DNA of 64,000 nt from Chrysomallon squamiferum. Taxonomy: Eukaryota > Mollusca > Gastropoda > Neomphalida > Peltospiridae. The DNA lies in NCBI GenBank assembly GCA_012295275.1, contig CM022673.1:572001-636000 (forward strand), in the 5' to 3' direction. The notes beneath the pieces were generated by a model, which searched no databases, had not been told where the DNA came from, and saw only the letters and a list, made by a program, of their open reading frames with translations. A program made the position numbers and the translations under genes. Shown here piece after piece: positions 1-12,330 of this stretch (positions are counted from its first letter, which is position 1; each line of letters opens with the position of its first letter).

Positions 1-1117
1 ACTGTAACCAAATACTTAAAACATTATTAAAAATGAAATGTCTGTATTTATTCAAAAATTCCATTATAACTAAAGCCATTCAAAATTTGAACTACTCATT
101 TACTGCATTATACCAAATTCATTCATACAACATGATAACTAATAATAAAAGATCACTCAAACTTCCTAACAGTATTTGTCATACATATGACATTACAATC
201 TAATTCATCAAAATGTTGCTTTATAACCAAATCTGTTCATTGATTACACTGAATGATGTTATAGTTATTAAAGCAAAACTGTATATAACTGAGATTTGAA
301 AAGTATCATAATTGTGACTATGGCTTTCTGTTTTTGTCTGTTATCTACTTAACAATATTTTTTGTTAAGTTACCATTAAAATTCATGAAATTTAGAACTT
401 CTTCATTATTTTATTTTTCCATGAAAAATTTCTTATTGTAATGATTAAATAAACTAGAGAGAAAAATATTAATAATAAAATAACAAAATTAACAATAAAT
501 ACTGAGATTATATCCGTGTAATAGGTAAAATGAAATCCAAATTTAAAAAAAGTCACTACAATTTAAAAAAAAAAAAAAAAATAATGATTCTGTATCTATG
601 GTGATCAGTTGCATTATTCTCATTTAATTTAATAAAATGATAAAAATAAGAAGTAACCTAGAGACTGTATCTAAGTAACAAGTAAAGAGAAACAAGATAA
701 AAAAAATTAGATTTTGTATCTATGGTGATCATATGCCTTTTTTGTCCTTAAATTTCATTTTACAAAGATTTTAATTTTCATTTTAAAAAATATAGTTATT
801 ATTATTTAAAATGATGATTATTATTATTCAAAATATTAGCACATACACATAGTTTTATTTTATATTTAAATAATTATTATTAAATATTAGTTATTTATTA
901 TTATATAAATAAATATATAAATAATGCACATATAATATAATGTGGAAGTAAAAAGATGTTTGTTTTCTTCTCTTTCTTTTTAAAAAATATTTTTATTTTT
1001 AAAACATTTTAATTTATTTATTTCAGAATATTATTCTTGTGTACTAAAAATCTTTAGTTTTATGTTTTTTCTCATAATCCAGATGATTGTACTTAGCATA
1101 TTCTTATTTACTTATTT

Positions 1118-1196
1118 ATTTGTTTACTATTATTATTATTACTACTACTATTATTGTTACTACTACTGATAGTACTATTACTATTATTATTATTAA
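1118..1196. repeat. Imperfect TTA/TAC trinucleotide repeat
   Basis: A run of TAT, TAC and TGT-type triplets interrupted by base changes. It creates a spurious I/T/Y-rich 65-codon ORF on the plus strand. Confidence 0.75.
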
Positions 1197-1597
1197 TTTT
1201 TATATATATTTTTTAAATTTATTTATTTATTTAGTTATTTTGTTTTTTGTTGAGGGTTTATATCCTGCAATTTTCCAACAGTAAAAAAATATTTAATGTT
1301 TTTAAAGTATCTGTTGGCTGCTTCAGAAAGTATTTAAAGAAAATTAATTACAGACCACAGCTGTTCAAAGAAAATAAGTGTTTAAATAAATAAATATATT
1401 TTTATCTATTAAATGCCATCTGAAAAACTTTTTTCTTTTCTTTTTTTGTTCCTGCTGATATTTATTAAGTAAAATTTTAATATATTTTCACTTTACTTTC
1501 TTTCTTTTTTTTTCCCCATTAAAAAAAAAAAATTTAAAAATAAAAAATAAAAAATATATTACATTTTTCATTCATTTAGTTATATTAAATTATATAG

Positions 1598-1605
1598 TGA
1601 CGTCA
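1598..1605. promoter_or_regulatory. Perfect CRE palindrome TGACGTCA
   Basis: The 8-bp palindrome TGACGTCA is the full consensus for CREB/ATF bZIP dimers. It lies in DNA almost devoid of CG, where a CpG-containing octamer is unexpected by chance. No promoter elements are visible next to it, so function is inferred from the motif only. Confidence 0.35.
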
Positions 1606-1955
1606 TCACATGATGTTCTTGTGATTTTAATATTATTTATATTTATTTACTACAATATCTAAAATATTAAGTTCAGTATATTTTGCCATATTTTGTTAGA
1701 GTGGATGTAACAAAGAGTATTTTTATTACCACATTTGGGTTCACTGACCAAGACAATGATTGGAATAAATGTGCGTGCATATGTGTGCATGTGTGTGTGC
1801 GTGTGTATACATACATACATTTCATAAATATTTTGAACATTTAATTCTAAAATTAATTTGTAGTAACAAAACAGTAATAAGAGTTAACAAATGGTATCTA
1901 AAGTCTACAAGGATTTAAGAATTAACAAAATCTTAATCTGCCATTAATCTGTGCT

Positions 1956-1977
1956 GACACACACACACACACACACA
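1956..1977. repeat. (AC)11 microsatellite
   Basis: Pure dinucleotide run. Confidence 0.9.
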
Positions 1978-3170
1978 TTTTGTTGAACATATAATTGATG
2001 AATATCACTAATCAAATTTTTCACTGGTCAGTGGCATATTATTATTCAATTATGAATTATATATATATTTACTTTTTATTTATAAAATTATATACATGCT
2101 AAAAATACTGTTAAAAATTCTGATGTTATTGCTGAGTAAAAAAATAAATATTTATAAAATAAAAACTACTGGCATGAGTATGGCTAACTGGATGAACGCT
2201 ATATATTTTCTGGTTTAATTAAATTTGTTATCTATAGAGTTATCATCTTCTTGTAAATTTATATTACATGCTACATATATCTCAAAGACTTTTTATTGTA
2301 TATGACATCTAATATAAATAAAATATGCAAGCAAAAATGTAACAATTAATTCTTAGAAATATGCCTAATAATTAAAAAGAATTGTTTCAATACATATATT
2401 AATTTATCCAGTATCTTTTAGTGAATATTATATTACTTACATCATGATTACTAACAGTGAATACGTAATTACTTAGCCATCACAATTTCTAATAGTGAAT
2501 ACATGATTACTCACACACTACAATTTCCCCCTTTCAATGTATCATATTTAATAATATTATAAATTTTGGAATCTAAATACATTCAGTATGTTATTAATGA
2601 CTGCCACAGTACAGATTCAATAAAACACTATGAAAAATAATGCCTGTCATCAACATCAATACAATGATCATCATTTTCATCATCAGCATTATTCTGTTTG
2701 AAAGTAGTTAGAAGAAATTGTAAGACAAAGATTTTTGATATTTAGCAGTTTTCAAATGAGACCTTTTTAGTATATTATTACTATTCTTTTTCTTCTTCTT
2801 CTTCATATGTAACCTATACATTTGTTTAAATTTCAATACTTTTCTTTTCTTAATAAAACAAAAAACAAAACAATTAAAAAAAAGAAGAAAAAACCCACAC
2901 CATCCTATTCCAAAATCCCCAAAGCAACAAAAAAAAGTTGCCAACAGTTGATTCTATTTCAGTATTTGCTACCTTGTTAGTTTAATTAACAAACTGCTAG
3001 ACTTTTCACACGGTTACATATAAAAAAAAATTAAACTCAAGGTAGAAGCCAACAGCCTTTATGGTAGAAACCATAAAAATATTAAACAAAATAAAATTTC
3101 CCTTAAGTAACAAAATAAAAGTTTCTTTTAAATAAACAAAACAAAAATCAAAAGTATCTATCCTACAGCA

Positions 3171-3480
3171 AATAATATTTCCCCTCCTTTACCTGAGTGA
3201 AATGAAGAATGTCTCATGCATGATTCCAAGAATATGAAGAAGAATTCCGTGTAAAAACAAAGTGATGTGACTGCAGGGAAGGAACACAGAAGCTGGCAGA
3301 TAACAACAAACCCCATGAAGCAACAAGCTAAGTAAAATGGTCTGTTAGTTGTTCTGCCAGCCAATGGGATTGAAGAGAGAGTAGAGTGCACTTGTTGAAT
3401 GACAAGGCAAACTGCATTATTGCAGACTGCCTGACTTCTTGGGCAAGCCATCCTTGTTGTGATGTAAGATTCTGATTTCT
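3171..3480. other. Complexity island, candidate conserved non-coding element
   Basis: About 300 bp of balanced composition and almost no simple repeat, sharply bounded by AT-rich DNA. A minus-strand ORF of 97 codons crosses it but has no recognisable domain or codon bias. It includes a small dyad near 3406-3431 (GGCA..CTGCA / TGCAG..TGCC). Possibly an enhancer, or an old repeat. Confidence 0.35.
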
Positions 3481-3556
3481 TTACAACCTGTCTTCTTAAG
3501 TTATATATATGGTGCAGTTGTGTAAATAATGATTACATTTTTACAACTTTTATTTA

Positions 3557-3557
3557 C

Positions 3558-3600
<43 letters not shown>
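3557..3600. repeat. (AAT)n microsatellite, about 15 units
   Basis: Pure trinucleotide run. Confidence 0.95.
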
Positions 3601-3670
3601 GCAAGTGTTTGTTATCTGAATAATCAGCAAGACTCACCAAAGTTAATGAAACTATTCACTTTAAAAAAAA

Positions 3671-3723
3671 TAATTCTTGTAAATGAATGAAACCTGATTT
3701 TTTCATTCTATTTACAAGAATTA
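3671..3723. repeat. Compact inverted repeat, 22-bp arms and 8-nt loop
   Basis: Left arm 3671-3692 and right arm 3701-3723 are reverse complements along their whole length except for one bulged base in the right arm; the loop is 3693-3700. The arms are not simple repeats. It may be a short foldback element or a hairpin RNA precursor. It is shorter than a typical animal pre-miRNA, and I match it to no known miRNA. Confidence 0.6.
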
Positions 3724-4521
3724 ATTATTTATGAAAATGTTTTCATCTATATTTTACTTGCAAAAAACAGTGTCTCCCCACACAAAATGCATAAATGGGT
3801 AAAGAAGGTTAAAAAAAAAATATTGCATTTTATCACATATTTCAGAAATAAGAAATAAGTCACTTTTTAAGGTGGAGTATTTAAACATGCTGTGTGACTT
3901 ATCCAAGATTTTCACATCCTCCAAAATAATTATTTTTTAAAAAGAACTACTGATAACAACAACAATAACAACAACAAAAAAGCTCAAATTAAAATCTAAC
4001 AAATAACCTAATGATCCATATTATATTATTCTGCTGTACAATTTAATTTCCCATTTCTAATAATGTTTATTAAATTAAAAACTTCATGTGCTTATAATAG
4101 CATTAAAGAGAAATCTGTGTGAAGGCAGATTAGCAAAAATTATTTGCTTTTTTACATTTTAAGATATAATAATGCTTAAAATGAATGAATAAAAAAATAA
4201 GTTTTTGTAAAATCTGTCAAATGCATAATAATAATAATAATAATAAAAATTATAATAATCAATAATTAAAATTATTTAAAAAGTAGAAAATTTGTAGAAA
4301 AAGCAAAATGTACTAGATTTTATTTTAAAAACAAAACTAAAAAGTCAAAAGACAAAATACATATTTTAAAAATAAAGCATTGCTTAAGAATTTGAAATAA
4401 TTTGTTCTGAAGATTAATTATTTTATTATTTTATTTTTTGAATATTCTTCATATCTTTTGTTGATGATGATAATAATACATTTAGATATGTATATATAGT
4501 GAGAAATAAAAAAAGTAAAAT

Positions 4522-4546
4522 AAAAAAAAAAAAAAAAAAAAAAAAA
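4522..4546. repeat. A-run, 25 bp
   Basis: Homopolymer A run directly left of the SINE-like island that follows. Confidence 0.95.
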
Positions 4547-4554
4547 TCACAGCT

Positions 4555-4930
4555 CTCTCATACATTCATATGCAACAGTTATGTAGCACCTGGAACAGTG
4601 TGTGCATTATGACTTCCACAAACAATAATCACAACATAAACCACTCAGCTACATAGCCAATGCTGGCAACGACACAGAGGCATAACGAAACTGTTTCAAA
4701 GGGCATCTCTCATCACCCTCTCTTTGGCTCAGAAGATGTAACAATTGGGAATAGTGAAACAAGGTGTTAAACATGAATCCCAATGGTCACAAGCAAGACC
4801 ACAAAGACTTGGAACAACTTTAGATGGTGTTAATAGACTGCTAAATGTTGTAACAGAGACAATCAATTGTTTTAGCAGAAAGCCCAAGTGTGATGTTAGG
4901 CACATTTTCTTGATCTATGTATACTAGTGT
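4555..4930 (-). mobile_element. Possible decayed tRNA-derived SINE inside a complexity island
   Basis: On the minus strand the segment at 4651-4641 reads TAGCTGAGTGG, an exact match to the tRNA A-box consensus TRGYNNAGTGG. The matching B box expected about 30-40 nt further on is not clear. The rest of the island (to 4930) is normal-complexity DNA with a 60-codon plus-strand ORF of no recognisable family. A SINE head is plausible but the body is too degraded to name; a chance A-box is the alternative. Confidence 0.3.
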
Positions 4931-5076
4931 GACTGGGTACCATGTTCCATAATTTACCAATATGTATTTATTTTAAAATGATTTATTCCTTAGATTTAAA
5001 TATGTCTATGTACATAAATATACCAACATATTTTGTACTATGTCTAGTAATTTTAAATAGAGATGTGGTTTTTTTA

Positions 5077-5127
5077 TTTTTTTTTTTTTTTTTTTTTTTT
5101 TTTGAAAAAAAAAAAAAAAAAAAAAAA
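5077..5127. repeat. T27-G-A23 foldback homopolymer
   Basis: A T-run (5077-5103), a single G (5104) and an A-run (5105-5127) form a perfect hairpin of at least 22 T-A pairs with almost no loop. It could be two abutting retroposon tails in opposite orientation, slippage across a dyad, or an assembly artefact. Confidence 0.9.
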
Positions 5128-5557
5128 TAGAAATAGTATTATTTTTCTACTTTTTAATTTCTTTAAATTTATATAATTTGAAGGTTATATTTCTTAAAAA
5201 CAGGTCATTCTGGATTGGCTTTTCATTTTGAATCATAACTATCTTAATACTATTTATTTATTTTTATAAAATAATTTAGTAAATGTGAAAACTTATATTA
5301 CAATTATGTGCAAATTAACTCTTTATAAGAGACAGCTGATGCAAGAGAAATATGAATTACAAAAATATACATTTATTTTACATTAATTATTTTATTCTTA
5401 TGAAGAGAAAACTGAACATCTCTTTTACTTTCAATTTATTTTAATTATTTATTTATTTTTTTGCACCTATGTATGTATTTTATTTATTTTTCAATTTTTC
5501 AATGTTTTTATTTTAAAAAGCATCTTATATAATCTATTAAAAATAAAGAAAATAAAG

Positions 5558-5563
<6 letters not shown>

Positions 5564-5611
<48 letters not shown>

Positions 5612-5617
5612 TGTGTG
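5564..5617. repeat. (TG)n microsatellite
   Basis: About 22 TG units, one TT interruption, then a few more units. Confidence 0.95.
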
Positions 5618-5629
5618 AATTCCTTAGCT

Positions 5630-7570
5630 CTTTTTAAAAATATTAATTGCTACTGTTGAAAAAACATTTTTCAAGATTTCATAACATGACAATGCTGATA
5701 TTTATGTTAGACATAATATATTATTCCTCTTAAGTTGTTTCCAAAATGGTAAACATCTTCACAGAGGTAACTAATTGTTTTAGCAGACAGTAAAATTCAT
5801 GATGCTTAAATCTTTCTCATATACCAGTTGCAGCTATTGAAATCTTAGAATGATTATGAAAGGAAAACATAAATGAAATTTAGGAAAACTTCATAACAAA
5901 AATTTCACAAAAGATATTTAAAACAGCTTCTCAATTAAAAAAGTTTTATAACAACCCCCCCCCAAAAAAAAAATATGGAAGAGAAAAGAAGGATCTGAAC
6001 AAAATGATTCATATCAGAAATTTAAAGCTTCTGAATGGAAATTTAAAAAAAAAAAGAGTTTTATTTATAAATCTAAAGAAAGTTTTAAAATAACATTTGA
6101 CTTCCTTCCGGCATGCAATCTATTTTAATATATCTTAATATTCTAATAATCATTAAATGTTTTTATATTTCATATGAAAATATTCTTTATAGACCAAAAT
6201 CTGATTCAGGTTTTTCACAAATATATCAGAACGGTTGCATTGTATCTCTATCATATTGTTGTAATTAATAATTAGGGTTATTTTTAAATAGGTTTGGGGG
6301 GTTTTGTGTGTGTTTTTTCAGGGTTGTTTCTTATTTTATTACTTTAGCATTGCTAAGTTTATAAAAAAATGGAAGAAAGAAAGAAGAAGAATTAAAAAGG
6401 ACAAAGAAAAAGAAGCAAATGAAATATAAAAGAAAAATAATGAACAAAGGAAAAGCAAAGTAAAGCAAAACTTAAGTTTCTCTGAAATCTACAACAGACT
6501 ATAAATTCCAGAACAACTTTCTTTAACCAAAAAAACTCCAACTAACTCCTGTTACATAACAAACTGGCCTGAACCAAGCAGTGTAGATTAACCACAATAT
6601 TTACTTTACAAAAGGAATTATTTTTGACAAAAACATAATACATTTTGAATTACATTACTAAGTATTATGTAACATGCCTGGAATTACATAAGGAGAATTT
6701 TTAATAGCTTTAGCAATTGCCTCCCTTCAACCACAGTAAATGAGCAGCTGTCAGTAACTAAAGTGTGATTGATCTCAGCTACATCTCCAGATCTCAGTGA
6801 CCCAGGATCAATACCCCTAAGTGGCAGTGAAGTTTTTTTTTGTGTGTGTGTTTTTTTTATTTTTTATATCAACAAAACACATTTGTGACCAATATTTTTT
6901 TTTTAAATGATCAAAATGTGGACAGAGGTTTTTGTTATTTGTTGCAGAAATGTTTAAGTAGCTGTGTAAAGTGAAGATCCATTCTTACAATAGTTATAGA
7001 GTATTCTTTTAATAAGGATGAATTTACTTAGAAAAAACAACAATTCAGAAATAAAGAAATTGTTAAATTATAAAGAAAAATATAAAAAGAAGGCTACTTT
7101 GCAAGTTCCACAGAATATTAATATTAATATTAATAATTGCAAAAATCTGAAGTACATTTGACCATTTTTTTAAATAGCCATTTAGAAAGTGTCTATACAC
7201 AAGTAGTAACAGAATGGGCTAACTGTGAAAACTAAATGTTTATTAAATACTGAAAACTGCAATTTGATGTTGTCACAGACGCAGACTACCACATAACAAT
7301 CAGTGGTAACTGAAACATAAAATGTGTTGCAATCCTCACTGCTGTTCTCACTTTCTTTTTATAATACCTAATAAGATATCAGTACAAGTGAACTTGATAT
7401 GAGCTGTTTCAGGGACTTTCTTTAAAAATAGCTTTTAAATTCAATATAGAAAAAACAAGAAAAATAATGTCATCTTCCCAGTTCTTCAGCACTTGCCAGC
7501 AACTCTGGTAGTTACTGGAACCGTAAGACAGAAAGGTACGGTAAAAGAGCTATTTTTTTGAGTGGGAACA
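5630..7570. other. AT-rich non-coding stretch
   Basis: Mostly AT-rich with a purine-rich patch at 6370-6470 (GAA/AAG-rich). Better-balanced segments lie at 6480-6600, 6700-6835 and 7260-7400, without a motif I can interpret. No gene seen. Confidence 0.55.
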
Positions 7571-7583
7571 GATAAGACAAAGA

Positions 7584-7766
7584 CTGAAGATTACTGGTGA
7601 TCTGGAGATGCAGAAAGAGGTAGGAGGACATTTTTATAAATCAGTTACAATGTATAAAGGGGTAAGAATGGAGAGGTTGTTATGAAGCAGGTAAGATCTG
7701 AAGATTACAGGTTATTATGGTATGGGTGCAGAAAGAGGTAGGAAGGGGGAGGTTGTTAATAAGCAG
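7584..7766. repeat. Degenerate tandem duplication, about 115-bp period
   Basis: The words CTGAAGATTAC, GCAGAAAGAGGTAGGA and GAGGTTGTTA..AAGCAG occur in the same order twice: starting at 7584, 7609 and 7672, then at 7698, 7728 and 7749. The second copy has lost about 45 bp of the middle. This looks like a decayed minisatellite remnant. Confidence 0.7.
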
Positions 7767-7899
7767 AAAAAAATCAGCAGATTAAAATTAATCTTACAAT
7801 CACAGATGCTAGTAGTGAAAAATCTTCTAAGTAATATTTTGTTTTTATACTTTTAATCAAGATTACAACCTCAAGATCCAAAAACATATTAGTAGGACA

Positions 7900-8600
7900 A
7901 ATGATACCTATATGCCAAGGATATCAAGCATTATGGGGATTGTGTGAGAAAAATATTTTAGGGTTAACTCGGCAGGTTACAATAACTTAATGTAATTTGG
8001 TACAAAGCACAGATGGTCTCTTGGAAATGAAACACATTAAGGACTTCCTTTTCTATGGCTGACATAAACTTCTTATTTGCTGTTTGCTTTTTCCCAATAA
8101 ACACAACAAAAACTGAGGCAGCAGAGACAAAAAATTAATGGGTCATTAATATAAACAACAGATGTATGTAACCTAATCCTTGCTCTTATTTTAACAGCAG
8201 GAGAAGCTAGCTGATAATCGGCATATTAAAAGAGTTATGGTAAAGTGGATATCTCCATAATAAAGAATGACTCTGTTTAAAATATAGACATTCTAGGGAA
8301 AATGTGGTGAACAAGGGGGTGCTGCATGCAGGTGCATCCATTTTAAAAGTATTGAACATTACATCACAGCTGGCAAAGAATGCGTTTCAAGCCAGAAAGC
8401 GCTATGTTTTCTTGATTGTTTTTAAATTATTTTCAACGTATCTTTATCAAAGTTGATGTTTGTTTAATGACATCTTGGTATACATTCCTGAACATTAAGT
8501 TACCAGGCAAGAACCTGAAAACAAAAAGAGCTATGCATTTGTTGTCTGTTGATAAGATAAACAAATGAATACAATTGTGTAATTAAGGTCAGTTGCATTA
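7900..8600. other. Moderate-complexity non-coding stretch
   Basis: Several balanced blocks (7905-8110, 8280-8420, 8440-8600). At 8319-8336 there is a local dyad around GCATGC. No ORF of interest. Candidate regulatory DNA only. Confidence 0.3.
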
Positions 8601-8776
8601 TATATCTTCCTTTACAAGCTGTATTGGCATTTTCCTATTAAACAGCCCTCAGGTTTTAATTTCATATTGTACATTAGTTTTACCCTGATAGAACATAGGT
8701 TTTCAGTCCATTGATCTGTTAACTTTAAGCCAATTGATGTTAAGTTCCTTTTTCCCTTTTGTTTTAAGTCCATTTT

Positions 8777-8890
8777 CTACTGCCACTAATTTAATGTTCA
8801 CTAGCTTTAAATTATTGCTATTTCCTAGTTTAAAATCCAGACTACTGGTACCTAAAAATTTAATGCTCATTCCTAACTTTTGGCTTTCAA
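8777..8890. repeat. Degenerate duplication, about 65-bp period
   Basis: CTACTG..AC..AATTTAATG.TCA followed by TAGCTTT/TGGCTTT occurs at 8777 and again at 8842 with scattered changes. A third partial copy (CTACTAGCTTTTGG) lies near 8932. Confidence 0.4.
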
Positions 8891-9589
8891 AGAATACCAT
8901 ATAAAAGATTTTGAGTCTAAACATCTTTCAATCTACTAGCTTTTGGTTGATCATATACTCTGTACATTTTCTTTGGCCACTAATAGCAAAATAAAATAAT
9001 ATAAAGATGAAAAAGTAATGACTGTAAAGATGAAACTATAAAATATTAACAAAAATAATAAACATTAATTGATCTGATATCAAAATAGTTATAACACAAG
9101 AAAAATTACAATTGCTTATTCATGAATACTCATTAAGAACAAAAAGTGTTAAATGCAGAAAAAGATAATTAAAAAAATATATTTCTTTTCAGGATAAGTT
9201 TTTTCTCCATCTCTTACACTTTATCTAACTTTCTTTTCTTCTTTTTTCTTTTTTCACCTGCACATTAAATCGGAGAATTACCTTTACTCTACCTATTCAC
9301 TTCCACAAACCATTTTTCCATTTCAGAAACAAAACATTTATGTTTGAAAAACTGACAGCAAGAAAATATAAGACAAGCAAGGAAAAACAAAAGGATGAAA
9401 AAGTGATTTAATTCTACACAGCTGCCAAGGAAACTGACAGATGCAACCAGAGACTGACATACTATAAATCTACATTATATATGAAAATAAACAGCACTCC
9501 CCAAGATTAAAGCTAGGATCAAAAGCCTGAAAAAAAAAGACAGAGCAGAAAAAAAAAGAAAAAGAAAGAAAAACCTATCAACTTTGTTC

Positions 9590-9760
9590 CTACAAAGCAC
9601 CGGAAGAGATCCAGCAGAGGCCTAATAATATGTATTCATTAACACAGCTTCAATGGTAATAACACGTGGTTCAGAATCATAAAACAGGGACCTGGTCCCC
9701 AAAGAGTTAAAACAAAGCAAAAGGTGAATCTTTGAAGATTCTGTTTCATGTTTTATGGAC
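9590..9760. other. Complexity island with a CACGTG E-box
   Basis: About 170 bp of balanced sequence containing a perfect CACGTG at 9663-9668, a local dyad GGGACCTGGTCCC at 9688-9700, and no long ORF. Bounded by AT-rich DNA on both sides. Candidate conserved regulatory element. Confidence 0.4.
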
Positions 9761-10221
9761 AATAATAAACGTATGTATGTAAATAATTAAATAGTTCTGT
9801 ATACATAGATATATATGCTTTATGGATGTATATGCATGAATGTTCATACAGGTAACTACAAATAAACACTAATATATTTACAAAGACACAGACACATACA
9901 CACACATGCAAATTAAAACATTACACATAGATATATACATAGTTAATATATCTTGTTATATTTATATATGTAAATAACTATCAGAATTCAAAAGTTGCCT
10001 ATTTTATATGCAATTTATCATTAGCCTTTGATCTTTATTAAAGTCTTTTGTTTTCTACTGACTTCTTTTTTGGACTTCTATTCTTTTCTTTTTTGTCATT
10101 ATATAGGCATTTGTTTTGATTTTTCTTCAGTACATTAACAAATGAAAGGATATTTTCATACAACTGATTATACACTTGTTTAACTGTGTATTTTAAATAA
10201 AGATTTCAAATTAATGATATG

Positions 10222-10248
10222 AAAAAAAAAAAAAAAAAAAAAAAAAAA
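10222..10248. repeat. A-run, 27 bp
   Basis: Homopolymer run. Confidence 0.95.
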
Positions 10249-10632
10249 CAGGAAGAAAGAAAGATAGAGATTTTAGAATAATAACTGAAAATATTATAAT
10301 AATTTTTTAAATGATTTCCCATTTTTTAACTATATATTTAATTGCAAAAGAGATCTTGTTTTTTAATGTAAAAAATTAAGTGCTTTTAAAAAAATGCTAC
10401 ATACATTTTTTTCATGCTTGTATACTATAATTTGCAGTGTAGGAAAAATGCTGGCTTTTGGTTTTCCACTTACATGTCAGTAATAATCTAATGACAACTC
10501 TAATACATGACCATAAAAACATTTTTTAATTTAATTTTTCCTTTTTTTCTTTCTGTGTGATCATTAATGACCATAATCAATTAATTGATCTATTAATTAT
10601 CTGATCAGTTCATCCATGAGTCACTTTGTCCA

Positions 10633-10700
10633 TTTATATCTGTTTTGGTGTCAAAACAAAACCTTCTCAACCTTCTAAACCAAAAACAAACAGATATAAA
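10633..10700. repeat. Imperfect inverted repeat, 17-bp arms
   Basis: Left arm 10633-10649 (TTTATATCTGTTTTGGT) pairs with 10679-10700, which carries a 5-nt insertion; the loop is about 29 nt and holds two copies of AACCTTCT. Foldback element or chance dyad at the edge of an island. Confidence 0.5.
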
Positions 10701-10789
10701 AGTAACTATTATGATTATAAACAATTTCTTTTAGTAATTGTATTTGCATCTTCTTGCTAACAGAAAACTACAATTGATAAATCGTAAAG

Positions 10790-11160
10790 TGATTGTTTTC
10801 TTTCATTCTCAGTGATACATGAGTATTTTCTTGCAAACTGTATGGCAGCCCAAAGTGTTCACAGCCTTCATAAAGATCAAGTTTGATCAGGCCTGGCTAT
10901 ATTAACTCTTGGGTTACCCTCAAGGTTTCTCTTCCAAATTGGCAACAGCTGAAAACAATTGTGGTCTGTTGTGACTGTAAAATCTTTTCTAGGTCCAAAG
11001 CTGGGATCCAGTAATTGTTCTCACAAACTGTGTGTGTTTATAATGTTTCGCTACTTTATGCCCTCCCGGAGGTCAAGGAAGGAATCATGTAGGAATCATT
11101 AGACATACCCAAGCGACCATTACTGCACACCTGTTCTATGATATACAGGTTCAAAAAGAC
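10790..11160. other. Strong complexity island, candidate enhancer
   Basis: Roughly 370 bp of near-balanced composition with no simple repeat, including a local dyad GATCAAGTTTGATC (10877-10890) and a GC-rich block with CCTCCCGGAGG (11062-11072). No open frame spans it. This texture, in a very AT-rich setting, suggests sequence held by selection. Confidence 0.45.
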
Positions 11161-11254
11161 CCCCAAAATTAAAAAAAAAAAATCATTTCTTTTTCATTTT
11201 TTAAATTAGTATTATTATTATTTCTATCACAAAAATCCTCTTGTGATTTCCAGG

Positions 11255-11460
11255 CATGGTGTCAGGTTTGGATAATGATAAAAAGATCTGGCCTTCCTGT
11301 GGAAAAGTTGTCCCTCAAGCTGGTTAATAACATCACCATTCAGCATCACAGCACTTGCCACAGAACAAAGAACAGTTATTTGATAAGAAAGACATTAGGT
11401 TTGGTGGGAAAGATTAGAATACAGGATGGTTACATTTTCATGACAGTGTTTATTAAAACA
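11255..11460. other. Complexity island continuing the preceding one
   Basis: Balanced sequence separated from the previous island by about 90 bp of A/T-rich DNA. A plus-strand 86-codon ORF (11275-11535) overlaps it but ends in an F/S-rich tail from a T-rich tract and has no domain I recognise, so I treat it as non-coding. Confidence 0.4.
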
Positions 11461-11656
11461 GAAGGTGAAAATAAATCAGATGATATTGTTTTTTTTTATT
11501 GTTTTTTTTCCTTTTCTTCTGCCTTAACTATGTAAATGGAAATGATTAGAAAATAAAATATGTATTTCAAAATTCAGTTCAATAACTGATATCTGTTTTA
11601 ATTATTAATTGTGCTAATAGTCATCAATATCTGGTCATGAAAACTAGTAACTAGTT

Positions 11657-11670
11657 AGAGAGAGAGAGAG
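11657..11670. repeat. (AG)7 microsatellite
   Basis: Short pure GA run. Confidence 0.9.
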
Positions 11671-12029
11671 TTATATGGGAAGATTATATTTCACTGACAT
11701 AAATGACTGCTGTTATATTATTTTTATTATCATAAAGAAATATTTAAACTAAACAAGCAGATTTTCCTAATTAAACCTTTATCCTATTTTACCTGACCAC
11801 ATCAAAGTATGTTGATTAATGGGTGGAAAGAGCAGCTTTAAATCTTGTTTTATTTTTCTGTAAGAACTTATCTCAGAACAGAAATTAAACTTTTTGTTTC
11901 CAACAGAGAATGACCAACAAAAAACAAAATCTCTGAGTATAATATCATCTCTATGCCAATATTGCATTGAAAAACATGAGAAAAAAGTCTGCTTCTAGAT
12001 GAAATTATAAAGAATAAATTACTGAATAG

Positions 12030-12330
12030 AAGACAAGAGGGGGAGAACATTCACCACAGGCAACAGTTGTTGTCTTTGAAGATGATGACAATCTAAAATG
12101 GCCATGTGAAGTAAGTGGCAAACACTTGAGCCATTGCAGGGAGCCATAACGGACATTAAAAACAGAGCCAATTTAATCCTGTACTTCTCTCCCTCCCTCT
12201 CTTTTCTGTTGAGCAAAGTCTTTTTGTTCATTATCTCATCATCAGTGTAAAACTGGCAAGCATGAAAAACATAATCACCATTTCAATATTACAGCAGGCC
12301 TTTGGAAAGGCAATCAACAGTATCTGATTT
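12030..12330. other. Strong complexity island, candidate conserved non-coding element
   Basis: About 300 bp of balanced, repeat-free DNA. The part 12225-12330 (CTCATCATCAGTG, CAGGCCTTTGGAAAGGC) has the look of a core element. Short ORFs on the minus strand are unremarkable. Confidence 0.45.

Larger units (their letters stand above)
1..3150. other. AT-rich non-coding stretch, no gene seen
   Basis: Very AT-rich DNA dominated by A/T runs, TTA/TAA triplets and short TATA-like words. The only ORFs are low-complexity (Y/I/T or F/K runs). Apart from the cAMP-response-element-like palindrome near 1.6 kb and a short CA repeat near 1.96 kb, I see no structured feature. Confidence 0.7.

Noticed and set aside
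6700-6835. Possible SINE with B-box-like GGTATTGATCC
   Set aside because: B-box match is poor and no A box occurs at the right distance.
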